Below are positions 24,676-36,008 of a stretch of DNA of 64,000 bases, one piece after another. Position numbers and translations under genes: made by a program. How positions within the stretch are numbered: the stretch's first letter is position 1; the number at the start of each line of letters is the position of its first letter. Origin of the DNA: Sipunculus nudus (Eukaryota; Annelida; Sipuncula; Golfingiida; Sipunculidae). The stretch spans positions 71,402,926 through 71,466,925 of the forward strand of contig CM049309.1 of NCBI GenBank assembly GCA_026874595.1, read 5' to 3'. The notes beneath the pieces were generated by a model, which ran no database searches, had not been told where the DNA came from, and saw nothing but the letters and a program-made list of their open reading frames with translations.

Positions 24676-25535
24676 GTGAGATCTAATAGCTCATATTAAA
24701 ATCAGCTCAAACTAGGATCCGGCCAGTTCTGTGTAGCACCCCTGACAAAAATCCCTCAATATAAAATGTATCCAAAAATCATTTCAAATACATATTGGAT
24801 GCCATAAAATTCATATTTTAAACCTGGTACAGAGTTCTTTCTTGATGTGGTATACCCACGGTCTGTCGATATTTCCATTAACTTTTGGTGTCGCTGTGAT
24901 GACTTACCAGGGCTATGATGCATTTTCATGAAACTAACTATAACTTCTTACCAATAGATTGTCTCAGTATAATTTCTTACCAATAGATTGTCTCACCCTA
25001 GTTCTATTATAGGCAGAATCCTTGCATATTTAATGAGGTCCGGGTTCACCAGGTTACTATTTGGTGTTGCTGTGGAAATGTATCAGGAATATAATGCATT
25101 TTATTGAAACATATCAGAAATATTAATTAATTTAATATCTTGCCTAATTTTGAATCTTGGCAGAATCCATGCAGAAGTAATGAAGTCAGAGGTACCAGAC
25201 TTTGGTACCACTATGGTGTGAAAAACCTGATGTATTTTCTTGAAGCTCCTCATAAATATTTACCAATAGATTTTCTCAATTGAATTAAATTCTCAGCAAA
25301 ACCCACACATATTTAATGTGTTCATAAGTTGCAAGAGATATAATGGGTGTATAATGCATCCTTGCGGTGCTCTTGTTATTGGTTACCTGATATTCTGCAG
25401 AAGGAAAGCAGGGTAAATTCTTTTGTATTATGATATGATATAATCTGCTATTTTCCCAATTGAATATTTTCCATAGTTTCTCTGATGCATATCACATTAA
25501 TTCACAATGAACAAATGTTGTGCTTCTTGATTCAG
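24676..25535 (+). other. EPG5: EPG5 intron 2
   Basis: Contains about three diverged tandem units (24850-25330) sharing TTACCAATAGATTGTCTCA and 'GCAGAATCC..GCATA/GAAG' blocks. Nothing else is recognisable. Confidence 0.6.
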
Positions 25536-25700
25536 GAAGCCACAGTTGACAGGCATGAGTTTCATGAGCTCGTGTTGAATTATTTCCGAGCCTGTAACAA
25601 CCTACTTGGAGCAGAGCATGACCTTGAAGCACTGAAAGCCGAGTACCGTCGGCTGAAGGACACTGTGTGGCTGGATAAACAATGCAGTATCACTGGCCAG
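25536..25700 (+). CDS. EPG5: EPG5 exon 3
   Basis: Residues 659-713, phase 0 at both ends, acceptor TTGATTCAG and donor CAG|GTAAAC. DRHEFHELVLNYFRACNNLL aligns with the human DRHEFYELLLNY region, the first strongly conserved block of the family. The helical, charged stretch that follows is likely coiled coil. Confidence 0.95.
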
Positions 25701-25940
25701 GTAAACCAGATATTCTGATTATGTTAACATGGGACTGATCAAAAAGAACATTCTTTCAGTCCATTTTATGATACTTTCCTGTGTTATTTAAAAAAGAAAG
25801 GAATATATAAAATAAACTTTGTATATTCTCTCTGTCTTTGTGTGTGTAAGTGTGAGATTAAAAATAATGCAAAATTACTGGCATACTGCAGGAAGTTTTG
25901 AAATTAAAAACTTGTACAGAGTTATAACAGAGTTTATATA

Positions 25941-27263
25941 CAGTGAAACCTGAACCAAGCGACCACTGCCGCCAGCGACCGTCTGTGACTTACGACCGCA
26001 AAATGAATGCACCGAGCTTAATCACTCTTTAATGCCCCTGTGTTGAGCGACTGTTTGTGGTACGCGACCACCGACCGCTCAGATGTGGCCGGTCGCTGGT
26101 CTTTACCTCTGTTAAGCGACCGCCTGGTGTAGCGGTAGTGGCACCTGGCGTCCTAAGTTAAGACAAAACGACCGTGCCATTGACTGTCTCTTGAATGTGC
26201 AGGTGGCAATGGTGACCTACTTTCCCCGCAGTGAATTGGACATTAATTCACAATACCCCTCCAGGTGTCAATGGCCCACTGCCCGCGTGGTTTAATCTTT
26301 CTCCAAAAATGAAAGTTCCGCGAATATTGCGAGGGAACATGTAAAACGACGCAATTCTTTAATTCTGATGCCTGTGTACCATTATATTTTTTTAGCACAG
26401 CCTATCTTTGAACATATCGTATTTGTTTAACGATTGTCTTAAACATCTTTACGGTAAAGGATCACGTGCTCTAAGGGAAACCCCTCATTAATATTCATCG
26501 AATAGAACTCCCGTTGTATTTCTGACACCGCGGTCGCATTCACTACGTTGCGGTCGTTGACCTGAGTTCATAACTAGTCTTAGCGATGTGTAAATAACAT
26601 TTGCACATATTTAATTAAAAAAAAGAGTGAGTCATGAAAGTTAGTTTGTCATAACGTTAGCGATCAACTGTCATTGCTTATCTCACACAATTTGACTTGA
26701 CAACAAGTCAGTTCGTGACGTAGTCCGCCACGTACGGACTCCATTTTATCTGTGATTGTTTACTATATATGTCAGCGCTGCAAGACTGCAGCAATTCGTG
26801 ACGACGACAAACTGACGACCTGCTTCGATAACATTAATAGAATGTTCATCAATAAGACAATAGGACTCAATGCTAACTACCATTGTACCAATAAAGAGAG
26901 ACTTTTTGATAACGTGAGCAGTCACCTGTAATCAAATGATCGATCCCTTCATACCTGCTTTGAAGTTTATTGAGATTTTAATGGGGTCTGCTTCTAATTA
27001 CGGTGAGCACAAGTTAGTGATCAACAAAGTGACTCAGTGTGTACTCATGGTACATCATTAATTAGCTGTTTGCGTTTGTGCAATAAAACAAACAGGCTAT
27101 TCAAAGCTTTTGATAAAGGCTTGTTTTATAAAGTTATAAAAGGACCAGCTTTCTTAGATAATTATTAATAAGATTCCCTTGTTAAGCAGAGCAAAATTGA
27201 TTGTTTTAAGTAAATATTGTTGTTAAATTGTAAATATTGTTGTGAATATCTTGATTATCTATA

Positions 27264-27299
<36 letters not shown>

Positions 27300-27471
27300 C
27301 CAGTTTGTATTTTTATAATAAATAAATAAATGTTTACGTAGACATATATGCCTTGATATTCTGTGTTCGATTCATTCTGAGACTTGGACCACCTGAGACT
27401 TAAGACCACCTGTGACTTAAGACCGCTTGTGGTGTGGCACATAAGGTGGTCTTAACTCTCAGGTTTTACTG
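25941..27471. mobile_element. 1.5-kb inverted-repeat DNA transposon in intron 3
   Basis: The left end CAGTGAAACCTGA and right end TCAGGTTTTACTG are inverted with one mismatch and flanked by TA (25939-25940 and 27472-27473). Subterminal 'GCGACC' and 'AAGACCACC' motifs repeat near the ends. The left and middle parts are unusually CpG-rich for this window. No transposase frame is visible. A TA microsatellite lies inside (about 27268-27299). Probably a pogo/Tigger-type non-autonomous element. Confidence 0.8.
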
Positions 27472-27656
27472 TATAAAATAAATACCTAGTATTGAATAAA
27501 CTGAACTGTATGAACAGCACAGGAGAACAGAGTATTTCATAATTTTTGCAACATTATGATAAGTTTGGAATAGAAAGAGGTTTGTCAACAGGAATACTAC
27601 CTTAGTGCCACTTACACTCTGACCATGTGACTGAATAATGTTTCTTTATTTAACAG

Positions 27657-27817
27657 GGACAATGTTCTGATCGGTCAAAGGTTGTTGGTGAATTTCGTTA
27701 TATCCAAGCAGAGTTTGATCGTGTTGGCTGTGACAACTTGAGCCGCAGCATGAAGGATATTCGAACACATATACAGGACAGCTTATCACTTCATGCATAC
27801 TCTGTGCAGATTTCAAA
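27657..27817 (+). CDS. EPG5: EPG5 exon 4
   Basis: Residues 714-767, acceptor TTTAACAG, donor AAA|GTTAGT, ending in phase 2. The translation (SKVVGEFRYIQAEFDR, ending SLSLHAYSVQIS) aligns with human 'VKVFSYHRYQRVE...LALHSYTSVLS'. Confidence 0.93.
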
Positions 27818-29506
27818 GTTAGTAATACAATAGAAATATTTTGCTATCATATTACAGTAGAGTGTCTTATATCCGTAAAGCTCGGGAGACAGGGCTACTG
27901 TTCAGATAAACAGTTGTTTGGATAAACGATTTTACATGATTCACCATGATTGCCTATCTGCTGCATGGGACTTAACCAGAGATTGAAAAATGCAAATTAA
28001 TGATGCTAGTCCAGAATAAACATTGGCAAAAGCTTTTTTGTTAAGTTTTTCATCAATTTAAACAAATTATCAAGTGAAATACATTAAATTATTGCTAATT
28101 GTCCCTGGAAAACATGATTCAATTCATTGTTGCATATTTTGTCATTGTTTAGATTTCAGAAAAACAAAAATTTTGGTTCTCACTTTTTTTAAATCAGATA
28201 AATGATTCCTCAGATAAAGGATGTTTGGATAAAAGACACTTTACTGTACCTGTTCACTCTTTTGCACTTAAAGATCAGTTTAACTTCAAATTTCTCAGGA
28301 TAAATGAGAAATATGGAATATGACCCCCTTGGCATCAGTCCTGACATTTTGAGACCAGGATTTCATTACTGGATATCATTCATCTTGCAATCCTATGAAA
28401 GTTGTTGGATGTCTGGCAGGTATTAGCATTAAAGATTTGACATGGAATTAAAAAAAAATTAAAGGTCAAAATGGTGTAAAAGCTAATGCTTCAGTCCAAG
28501 TAAATGCAGTTTAACCTGGTTTTGTACAATTCATCCTAAGTCAAATAACTCACTTTTGTTAAAATAATAAACCCGCAAATTTGTAAGTTAGTCATAATTC
28601 TAAGCAGATTAAACCTGTTTGTTTCAAACCTCATGTTTTCTGTGCTCCCTCCAACATTATTTGAACAAGGGTTTGCTATATCAGTCTTTAAACATGATTT
28701 CATAGGCAGTGACCATGCAGGAGGCAGATCTCGAGTTGATTAGGCACAAGCTTTTAATGAGAACACTGAAACCATGTAAACTGTTTTTATATGAAACAAG
28801 AAATAACTGAGCTCTGTTTGCTGAAGGTTCACATGAATGGTTTGACATTGATCACATTTGATTTTTTGTGTTTAAATCGTATTTCCTAGATTTATATCAG
28901 AAGGTACAGTTGAGCTTGAATCTGATGGGGTTCATGTAAGATACTGTATTTGGCCTGATTCTATCCAGGCTGAAATTTCCTAATTTCTTCATTTTTGAAT
29001 TTTTTGCAGGGGTTTCATTTTCATGATCACACTAGAACTGATAATATCTAAATTCAGCAGTATTTGTATATATTATAACATAAGAATAATCCTGCGATAT
29101 CTTATTCATTTCTGTTATAGTCATTATATAATCACCTGTGTCACAGTAAAACAGTCAATATATCCCTTGGGACCACAGCATGTTTTGACAATAATGAATG
29201 CTTATTTGCATTGGTCGATTCTGAAACCATCCACAGATTAGATTGCTGAACAATGAACCATGTTCCTAGAAGTCAGGTGTGATAAAAAATAATTTGTGCA
29301 AATGGATCATCCCCTCATGACTTTCTAAATTAATGGCACATATTATTCCAGAGGGTTTCATATTTGCAATTATTACTCATTCATGTATATCATTGCAACC
29401 ACAGTTTATGATTTATGTTGATGACATACATGATGCTTCTAATGATAAGTTTTGTCATGGAAAGATGAGTTGCACTATTGTTAAAACTATACTGTATTTA
29501 TTGCAG
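27818..29506 (+). other. EPG5: EPG5 intron 4
   Basis: Holds the 392-bp inverted-repeat element at 27855-28246. From 28250 to 29506 I see no named feature. Confidence 0.7.
27855..28246. mobile_element. 392-bp MITE with TA duplication
   Basis: The left end CAGTAGAGTGTCTTATATCC and the inverse of the right end, CAGTAAAGTGTCTTTTATCC, match at 18 of 20 positions. TA flanks both sides (27853-27854 and 28247-28248). A pogo/Tigger-like non-autonomous element. Confidence 0.85.
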
Positions 29507-29589
29507 GCTTCAGGTGATATCGTACCTCTGTGATATGTTCAGCAAGTGTCCAGCCTTCCACGGCATTCCACCTCATGCCCCTGTACAAT
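29507..29589 (+). CDS. EPG5: EPG5 exon 5
   Basis: Residues 767-795, acceptor TTATTGCAG, donor GTAAGC, phase 2 in and phase 1 out. The joined reading KLQVISYLCDMFS matches human RLQVESYIYALLS. Confidence 0.93.
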
Positions 29590-30108
29590 GTAAGCTGCAG
29601 TTATATATATATTTATCTAAAGGGTAGTATTTTATTATTTGTATCTTACCAGTTAAATGGAAAAAAACTGGTGCATTGCAAACATCCTTAGAATGATGAT
29701 CAATGCCAACACTTATCATCCACATTCATGCATTTAACCTCAGAATGAGCAATCAGATAAGGGAATTATATGTAGGTCATTAGTAGAAGGGCTGGTATGA
29801 TAAAACACCATTTTCCTGACCAAGAAAGTTGACAATTTCAGTCAGTCTTGTGTTTTATCTAATGAGATAAACACAATTATATATCACAGTGATATGTGTT
29901 AATTAAGTGAGAAAATGTAATCCTCAGTAACAAACATTTATATCTGTAAAGAAGTTTTTTTTTGCAATTAAAAGTTGTGATCACGAATATAACCAGATCT
30001 GGTTTGTAACAATATGAATGGTGTTGTAAACCAATTGAATGTAAATTAAACATAGATTTGTCTTTTGGTTTTTAGATTATTTCAGTCACAGTTTACTTTC
30101 TTTTTCAG
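29590..30108 (+). other. EPG5: EPG5 intron 5
   Basis: A 519-bp AT-rich intron with no named feature. Confidence 0.7.
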
Positions 30109-30254
30109 TTCAGCATGACACTCAAGTTAATCATAAACTAGCTGGACAGCTTGACTGGCTCAGAGAATGCATCTCCATTCTGTTCAACTTCCAGAGAAAA
30201 CCTACAAAAAGCTCAATATTCATAAAGGATACAAGAGAGTGGATAGAGATGTTG
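30109..30254 (+). CDS. EPG5: EPG5 exon 6
   Basis: Residues 795-843, acceptor TTTTTCAG, donor TTG|GTGAGT, phase 1 in and 0 out. LDWLRECISILFNF aligns with human LCQLKECISVLFMF. Confidence 0.94.
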
Positions 30255-31958
30255 GTGAGTCAGAGCTGTATCGTCAGTAAGCTTACATATATATGATGAA
30301 ATACCTTTTTAAAGGGTCATATTAATTTGCAGTATTATGGGTATTTTCTCACACTATCAGCTCATTTAGGTTGAATTCAAAAGTATCCCCAGCAAACCCA
30401 CCCTGGCACACTAACTCAGTATCTCTGCTTAACCTGTTTTATATGGTTTTTATTGTTCTGTGTGTGAGTATCAGTGAACACATTCCACATGTGTCTGTTT
30501 ACCATAACAAGAATGCGTGACCAGAGTTCTGATAATGCAAAGGACCTACTTTTACCAGATAATGAGAAGAATTATGAAAGGAAAAACATTGAAGAAACAC
30601 TTGTTTGAAGCTTGAAAAGTCTTAATTTTGTGAAGTTGCATGGTATGGCCACCAGGTGGCATTTGCATTATGTTTATCTGATTTACACCACTGATTTCCC
30701 CAGGTACAAGCTTTTTTCCACTTGTATTCATGAGTAATCAAACAGTTTTAGAATGAAATATTGACAGACCCTGTAATAATTTAAGGAGAATACACTTTAT
30801 TTTCATGTATATTTAATGAACCTGGTATATGAATAGGTCCCATTAAGGAAAACTGAGTATTGCAGGGGTTTCAGTCAGCCCCCCAATTTTATTTATTGGC
30901 CAGAAAAATCTGCAAGTAACACTGAAGTCTGACCAGCCAATGCATGCCAACACATCAGCTGATTTAGCAAGCAGATCACATTTTTGACCATTTTGGCCAC
31001 TTCATGTTTCTTCTCATGGATTGCTGTTGTCAACATGAGTGATGAAGGAAGGAAGGAAGAGGGGAAAATCTGCCGATTTTTGGGGATTTTTGGGGGTTGA
31101 GTCATTTTTTCCAGCTGGATAAATGTCAACAGATTTAAAGAAATCAGGCCAGCAGCAGGCTCACATCTACTGACCCTACAGATTTTCTGGTCGACAGAGA
31201 ATTTGCTGGAAACATAGATCACTAAGATGTGAAGCTGATTTTTAGATGCATATGAAGAAATCTAAAAGCATCCCCTTTCTAGATAAGGATTTATATCCAT
31301 ATCTGTAATAATCAGAAATGTGTCATTTGATGCATATATATGGTGCAGTGTATTTAAGACAAATCATAGTATACTGGCACAGATTTTCAGGGGAGTAATG
31401 AATGCTTGCTCATGTAGACAGTTCATAGCCTACACTTATGGACAATTATCCAAAGTGATAAAACCAGTTAGAGATCAGTATATTGTATCATCAAATTATT
31501 TTACCATCAGTCCATTTAAATGAGAGAAAAATATAGTTCTGTAAAGCCTACATTTACACTTCAAGGTACTTGAATCAGAAACAATTAGACTTCAACCCTG
31601 TATTGTTTACAGGCTCACTAAATTGCACTTTAAAATTGGCACCCAGAACTAACTCATATGATTAGATTCTCTGAGGTCAAAGATATTGAATATTTATTTC
31701 TATGTTTCAGATATTCACTTTAACCTCTAAGCAAACCCCTTTCAGTAAGGACAATTTTGTAAAGGTACAACTAAAGCAGAAAAAGATATTCCCTGTAATG
31801 TAAATGTAAAGAGTGTCAGAGTTTTTTTTAAATCAAAGATAAATGTAAACAAAAAAAAAGGGTTCAGAGAGTTTAGCCACATATAATGCAGAGCCCCCTG
31901 GTGGAGATAATATCAGGAAATGATAATGTAACTCTAGTGATTATCTTTGTTATTCCAG
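30255..31958 (+). other. EPG5: EPG5 intron 6
   Basis: Contains a family B repeat copy at about 30310-30870. The remaining 1.1 kb, including small chance frames on the minus strand near 30893-31222, shows no supported gene. Confidence 0.65.
30310..30870. repeat. Dispersed repeat, family B (best copy)
   Basis: Shares ordered blocks with 1-310 (GTTGCATGGTATGGCCACCA) and 5740-6260 (TATCAGCTCA, CCCAGCAAA, 'GTTTACCATAA..GCGTGACC'). Ends not defined. Confidence 0.55.
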
Positions 31959-32170
31959 GTGTCTGTCTTACTGCGCTTGGCCTCCTTCAGTGACCACCAG
32001 TACCTGCTGAACCAGGTTTTGAGGTGTCCTGCTGGTGTGGGTAGCTGGGCGGGCCAATTGGTCCAGTGCACCTGCCCACGGGCTGGGAACAGTGTGGCCA
32101 CCATGGGCTGGGGCAGCCCGCTACTAGACCATGCTGTCTGCATTTTGGCCTTGATATGCACTGATGTGAG
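31959..32170 (+). CDS. EPG5: EPG5 exon 7
   Basis: Residues 844-914, acceptor TATTCCAG, donor GTAAAT, phase 0 in and 2 out. LLNQVLRCPAGVGSWAGQLV aligns with human LLNHILRCPAGVSKW, one of the best family signatures in the window. GC content is higher than in the flanking introns. Confidence 0.96.
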
Positions 32171-32837
32171 GTAAATGAATGAAGCAGAGACCCTAATTCA
32201 AATAACATTTGAAACAAAAGCAGAGACTCTTATTAAAATAAAATTTATAATAAAAAACAGAATCTAATTAAAATAACATTTATAATAAACAAATTGTTGT
32301 ACAATTCTTAATTTGGGATGGTCTGGTTGTGGAAATTCTAAACATTAGCCTGCTTATGAAAGATAGTGCTTCTGTTTCTTTGTGGGTTATATTATATATT
32401 ACTCTGATCTGTAGAAGTCTGAAATGCTTTAAAATGCCTGCCTGTTTGCAGGTGTAAAATAAAAAAAATACAACTATATCGGTATTAACCCTGCTGTTCA
32501 CAGCAGCCTTCATTTGTGCTCTGTACACAGTGTATCATTATTCATTTGTCAGATTTATAATCCACAGTGTTTCATTAACTGTACAGCAGTATGAATTTTC
32601 AGTGCTTAGTGCTGAAAAATAAATGTGACTATGGTTTTTAATCTTGTGTTTAAATCATTTAAAAAGTCTATGAAGAGAAGAGGTAGGGGTTACATGGTGG
32701 ACCACAGTTTCACTTTTCAAATTCAAACCTCATCACATATCATACAGAAAATAAAATATATAAAGTACAAATACATGTGTGTTTTTCAGTATACAAATGT
32801 AATACAGTTACCACTATTCTTTATTTAACCATTTTAG
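32171..32837 (+). other. EPG5: EPG5 intron 7
   Basis: No named feature; simple AT-rich sequence with short A-runs. The copies of 'AATAACATTTATAATAAA' near 32200-32290 form a small imperfect tandem repeat. Confidence 0.6.
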
Positions 32838-32940
32838 AGGTAGAGACGACTTCCTACATCAGTTTCAGGCTTTATCAACCCCGGTCAATTCAGAGCAAGC
32901 TGAGAACCCCTGGATAATGGTAGACTCAGATGGAGACGAG
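32838..32940 (+). CDS. EPG5: EPG5 exon 8, first LC3-interacting motif
   Basis: Residues 914-948, acceptor ATTTTAG, donor GAG|GTGAGA, phase 2 in and 0 out. It contains WIMV (residues 939-942, 32911-32922) followed by acidic DSDGDE. This aligns with WTLV in human EPG5, part of the tandem LIR that binds LC3/GABARAP proteins. Confidence 0.93.
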
Positions 32941-33601
32941 GTGAGAACTTGTCATTTGAAAATGTTAGATAAGAAATCTTAATATCATTTCTTGTGTTCA
33001 GAATCAGTTGATTAATCCCTTAATACTCGATTGCCTCTGTAGTGGAGATAGTTATGAATATTCAAGACATGCAGCATATTGTGTTGTTTAATTGAAAGTT
33101 GTCAGCACCTGAGCTAAGTTGAAAAGAGCATTGCCCAGGCTTGATTCATGCTGTTTCAGACATGTGTATGATAATGTTGTTCTAAAATCAAACTACTAGG
33201 TGCTGTTAAGGTTGTTGTTAATGCAAATGGCTTCTACATTATAACAAGTTGTAGAGGTAATTGCTTCATGTCAAGTGATTACTGACAGTTCAGGAAGAAC
33301 AAAGTAATGAACTCGCGTTCAGTGATGAGAATATGAAAGGCAACATCAGCAATATCACTGCTTATATACTGCTCATTGTTTCCTGGGTGATACCCTTGGA
33401 AGTCAAAGGTCAAATTTGATTTCTTGATTTTCTTTCTTGTGAAAGATTGGTAATTGTGCCACATTAGTGCCTGAAATATTATCTTTTTTTGAGTGTTATT
33501 CTGAGACAAATTTTATCCTGAATGATCAGGGCTTTCTCTTCATAGGCATTATAGTCCTGTAAATGGGCGAGTAACTGATTATTCTATTTGATTTATTGAA
33601 G
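32941..33601 (+). other. EPG5: EPG5 intron 8
   Basis: No named feature in 661 bp. The acceptor (TTTATTGAAG) has a weak pyrimidine tract. Confidence 0.65.
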
Positions 33602-33719
33602 GATGAGGATCCAGTCTCAGGATGGAGGTATCTGCTGGAAGCTGACTTGATCACTTTGCTAAACCAACTGCCATTGGCTGACATTTGCAGACATGTATTG
33701 TTGATTGGCCAATCAGAAG
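33602..33719 (+). CDS. EPG5: EPG5 exon 9, second LC3-interacting motif
   Basis: Residues 949-988, donor GTAAGT, phase 0 in and 1 out. DEDP and the following WRYL (residues 956-959, 33623-33634) align with human DEDPETSWILL. The distance from the first motif is 17 residues, the same as in human. A stronger-looking acceptor (TCTCAG, ending 33620) would break the frame and was not used. Confidence 0.92.
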
Positions 33720-34929
33720 GTAAGTAATATCAAGCCATCCAATCAGATATTGATCAGAGGGGAGGGAGTTGTCTGTGTTGCCCTTTTCTCATAATTCTTG
33801 TCTAAGAGAGTTGAAGCCAAAATGCCCTGGCTATTTGTTCTGAAACCGAGAGTTGCAAATCACATCTTTGATTGGCTTTAATTAAAAAAAAAATAAATAA
33901 AAACTGTAATTATTTTAGAGAGTATGCAGCAGAAAAATCAAACAGTTGAGTTGGCCTCTTTGTAAACCACCTTGGATTTTGGCCCACAGCCAACCAGAGC
34001 TGGCCAAATTCTCATTTGCACAGTGAAGTTGGGCCATAACAAAGTAAGTAATTGTTGTTTGAGCAATTTATTAATTTTCTTTTTATTTACTGGTCAAAAC
34101 ACAACAAGTGGAATCTTGCAGATTAACAGGAAAAATTAAAAAAATTTGCTTCCATTCCTGAAATGGTGCATATAATCAACACAAAATTAGGTCTGTTTTT
34201 CATATCTCTAAGAATTGTTTTTAGGAATCAAGGTAAAAGCAAATTAGCAGCATTACTGAGAACCTGGTCCTCATCTGTAGAAAAAAAAATATTAAAAAAA
34301 ACCGCAAGTGGCAAATCTATAGATCAACTAATTTTTATGTGGTTTCACCGGTGTTGAATGTGGATAAGATCATGTGACCTGTATAACATTACCTCATGTG
34401 AGAATAAGTGACAAATAGTCTGATAGTCAGAGCTGTCTGTAGTGAGGGATACCTTGAATGAAGTGCAGTCTGATTCAGAGTTACTGATCCAGTTTGCAAA
34501 GGGGTATTTTCTATCTTCTGTAATCCATATTTAAAGAAAATGATAGTTTAATAAGATAGTGTAATGAAGAAATACATTTTCCTGAATAATAAAACATTCT
34601 GTAAGTTTTACATAATCAGTAACCAAGAAATGTCTATTCACCATGGCCAGGTAATTCCATCATGAATATTTCTGTTTTCCTTACTCAAATTTGATTTTAA
34701 AATCATGTCTGTATTATGAAGAAATTATTGAAGCAAAACACAAGGCTGAAATTTCAGATTTTTTAGAAAAAATATTTTCAGTTCCTTGTGTCAAATTTTT
34801 TATTTTTGAGAAAAAATGTTTCCACTTCCTTGTGTAATTGTTTGTAGAATTGTACTATCACAACTTAAGCCTGTGCCTGTTTTTACAGTGAATCAAAACA
34901 TGTATTTCCCATATACTACATTTATTCAG
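33720..34929 (+). other. EPG5: EPG5 intron 9
   Basis: 1.2 kb with no named feature. A pair of 'TTCAGTTCCTTGTGTCAA / TTCCACTTCCTTGTGTAA' blocks near 34777-34840 is a small local repeat. Confidence 0.6.
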
Positions 34930-35086
34930 GGAGAGACATATACAATGTACATCTGACCAGTGAGGCTGGTATGATGAAGCTGTATGCCTTCTCCAGCCGT
35001 GTGGTACAGCTGCTGGGTCAGGGTCTCAAGACGTACTGCACGGCAAGATACAAGCAGCTCAATAAACACATCGGACACATGATCAA
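34930..35086 (+). CDS. EPG5: EPG5 exon 10
   Basis: Residues 988-1040, acceptor TTTATTCAG, donor GTAAGC, phase 1 in and 2 out. MMKLYAFSSRVVQLLGQGLK aligns with human MMKIFAFANSLVELLAVGLE, and RYKQLNKHIGHMI with RYRQFVKRIGYMI. Confidence 0.96.
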
Positions 35087-35864
35087 GTAAGCCACCTGGC
35101 ATTATGCCATATTTTAAAGAATTTTTGCCTCTGCCAGGAGGGTATGCATTCATCCCCATTCATGTGTGTGTGTGTTTGTTCACAAAATAACTCTTGCAAT
35201 CATGAATCAAATCTCATGAAATTTTCAGGGTATTTTGGGGCTGGGCCAATGAAGAATCTGTTAGATTTTGGTGTGGTTCCAGACTATGTTCCAGGTTTAG
35301 GAACATCATTGAAGAGTATTCACAAATATGATCACTTATGCACAAATGACCTGGCAATATGAGCCTAATGAAAGAATTCAAACACATGGTGGATGCCTGC
35401 ATTCCTTAGAATGCAGAATCCTAGAATCTCTGTGAGTTGTAGATCAATACCAGTTAATGCCACATTTTTTGGTGAAAACCATTGGATATCCATACTGTAA
35501 TTTCTTTGGGCCTGTGTGTGCAATCTTTCCTAAATTCCCCATTCCCCCCCCCCCCTTTACAAGCATTGAGTTGCTTTTATATTTTGTAATATATGTATGT
35601 ATCATGTATGACATTAAAATATTTTGGCTGTAAAACAAATACCCAAAATCAGAAGAAGGTCACACTGATCTGACTGAGAGCATACAAGTATGAATTTGCT
35701 TTTACATTTTGTAACATACACAAGCATCATGTTTAATATTAAGTGTTGGCTGTTAACATAAACGCCAAATAAAACCAAGAGAAAGGCCACACTGATTTCA
35801 TGGAGAGCACCTGGGTTATAGTTATAAGTGTACAACAATTTTAATTTATATTTCATTATTCCAG
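35087..35864 (+). other. EPG5: EPG5 intron 10
   Basis: Holds a dispersed repeat (35128-35360) and a two-unit tandem repeat of about 137 bp (35560-35810; 'TGCTTTTA(T/C)ATTTTGTAA' and 'AGAAGGTCACACTGAT'). Confidence 0.7.
35128..35360 (+). repeat. Dispersed repeat with GCCTCTGCCAGGAGG head
   Basis: Starts with TTGCCTCTGCCAGGAGGGTA, then GTGTTTGTTCAC, CTCATGAAATTTTCAGG and 'GGTGTGGTTCCAGA'. A reverse-orientation copy lies at 49840-50065. It resembles an interspersed repeat seen in many marine invertebrates; the class is not clear. Confidence 0.6.
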
Positions 35865-36008
35865 GGATACAGTTGGTTATGTCTCTGACCACTGGGAGAA
35901 CATGGGTGAGGCTTATCGACATATGCCAAGGAGCACATCACAGAAACTACAAGCAGAGTTTGACCAGTTTTTCTTCAGAGCTACTCAGTACATGTTAGGG
36001 GCTCCTAA
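35865..36008 (+). CDS. EPG5: EPG5 exon 11
   Basis: Residues 1040-1088, acceptor TTATTCCAG, donor GTAAGT, phase 2 in and out. GYVSDHWENM and KLQAEFDQFFFRA match human GYVSDHWAQY and KLQVEFDELFLRA. Confidence 0.96.

Noticed and set aside
33602-33620. Using TCTCAG at 33620 as the exon 9 acceptor
   Set aside because: It would remove 19 bp and break the frame, losing the DEDP block that matches human EPG5.
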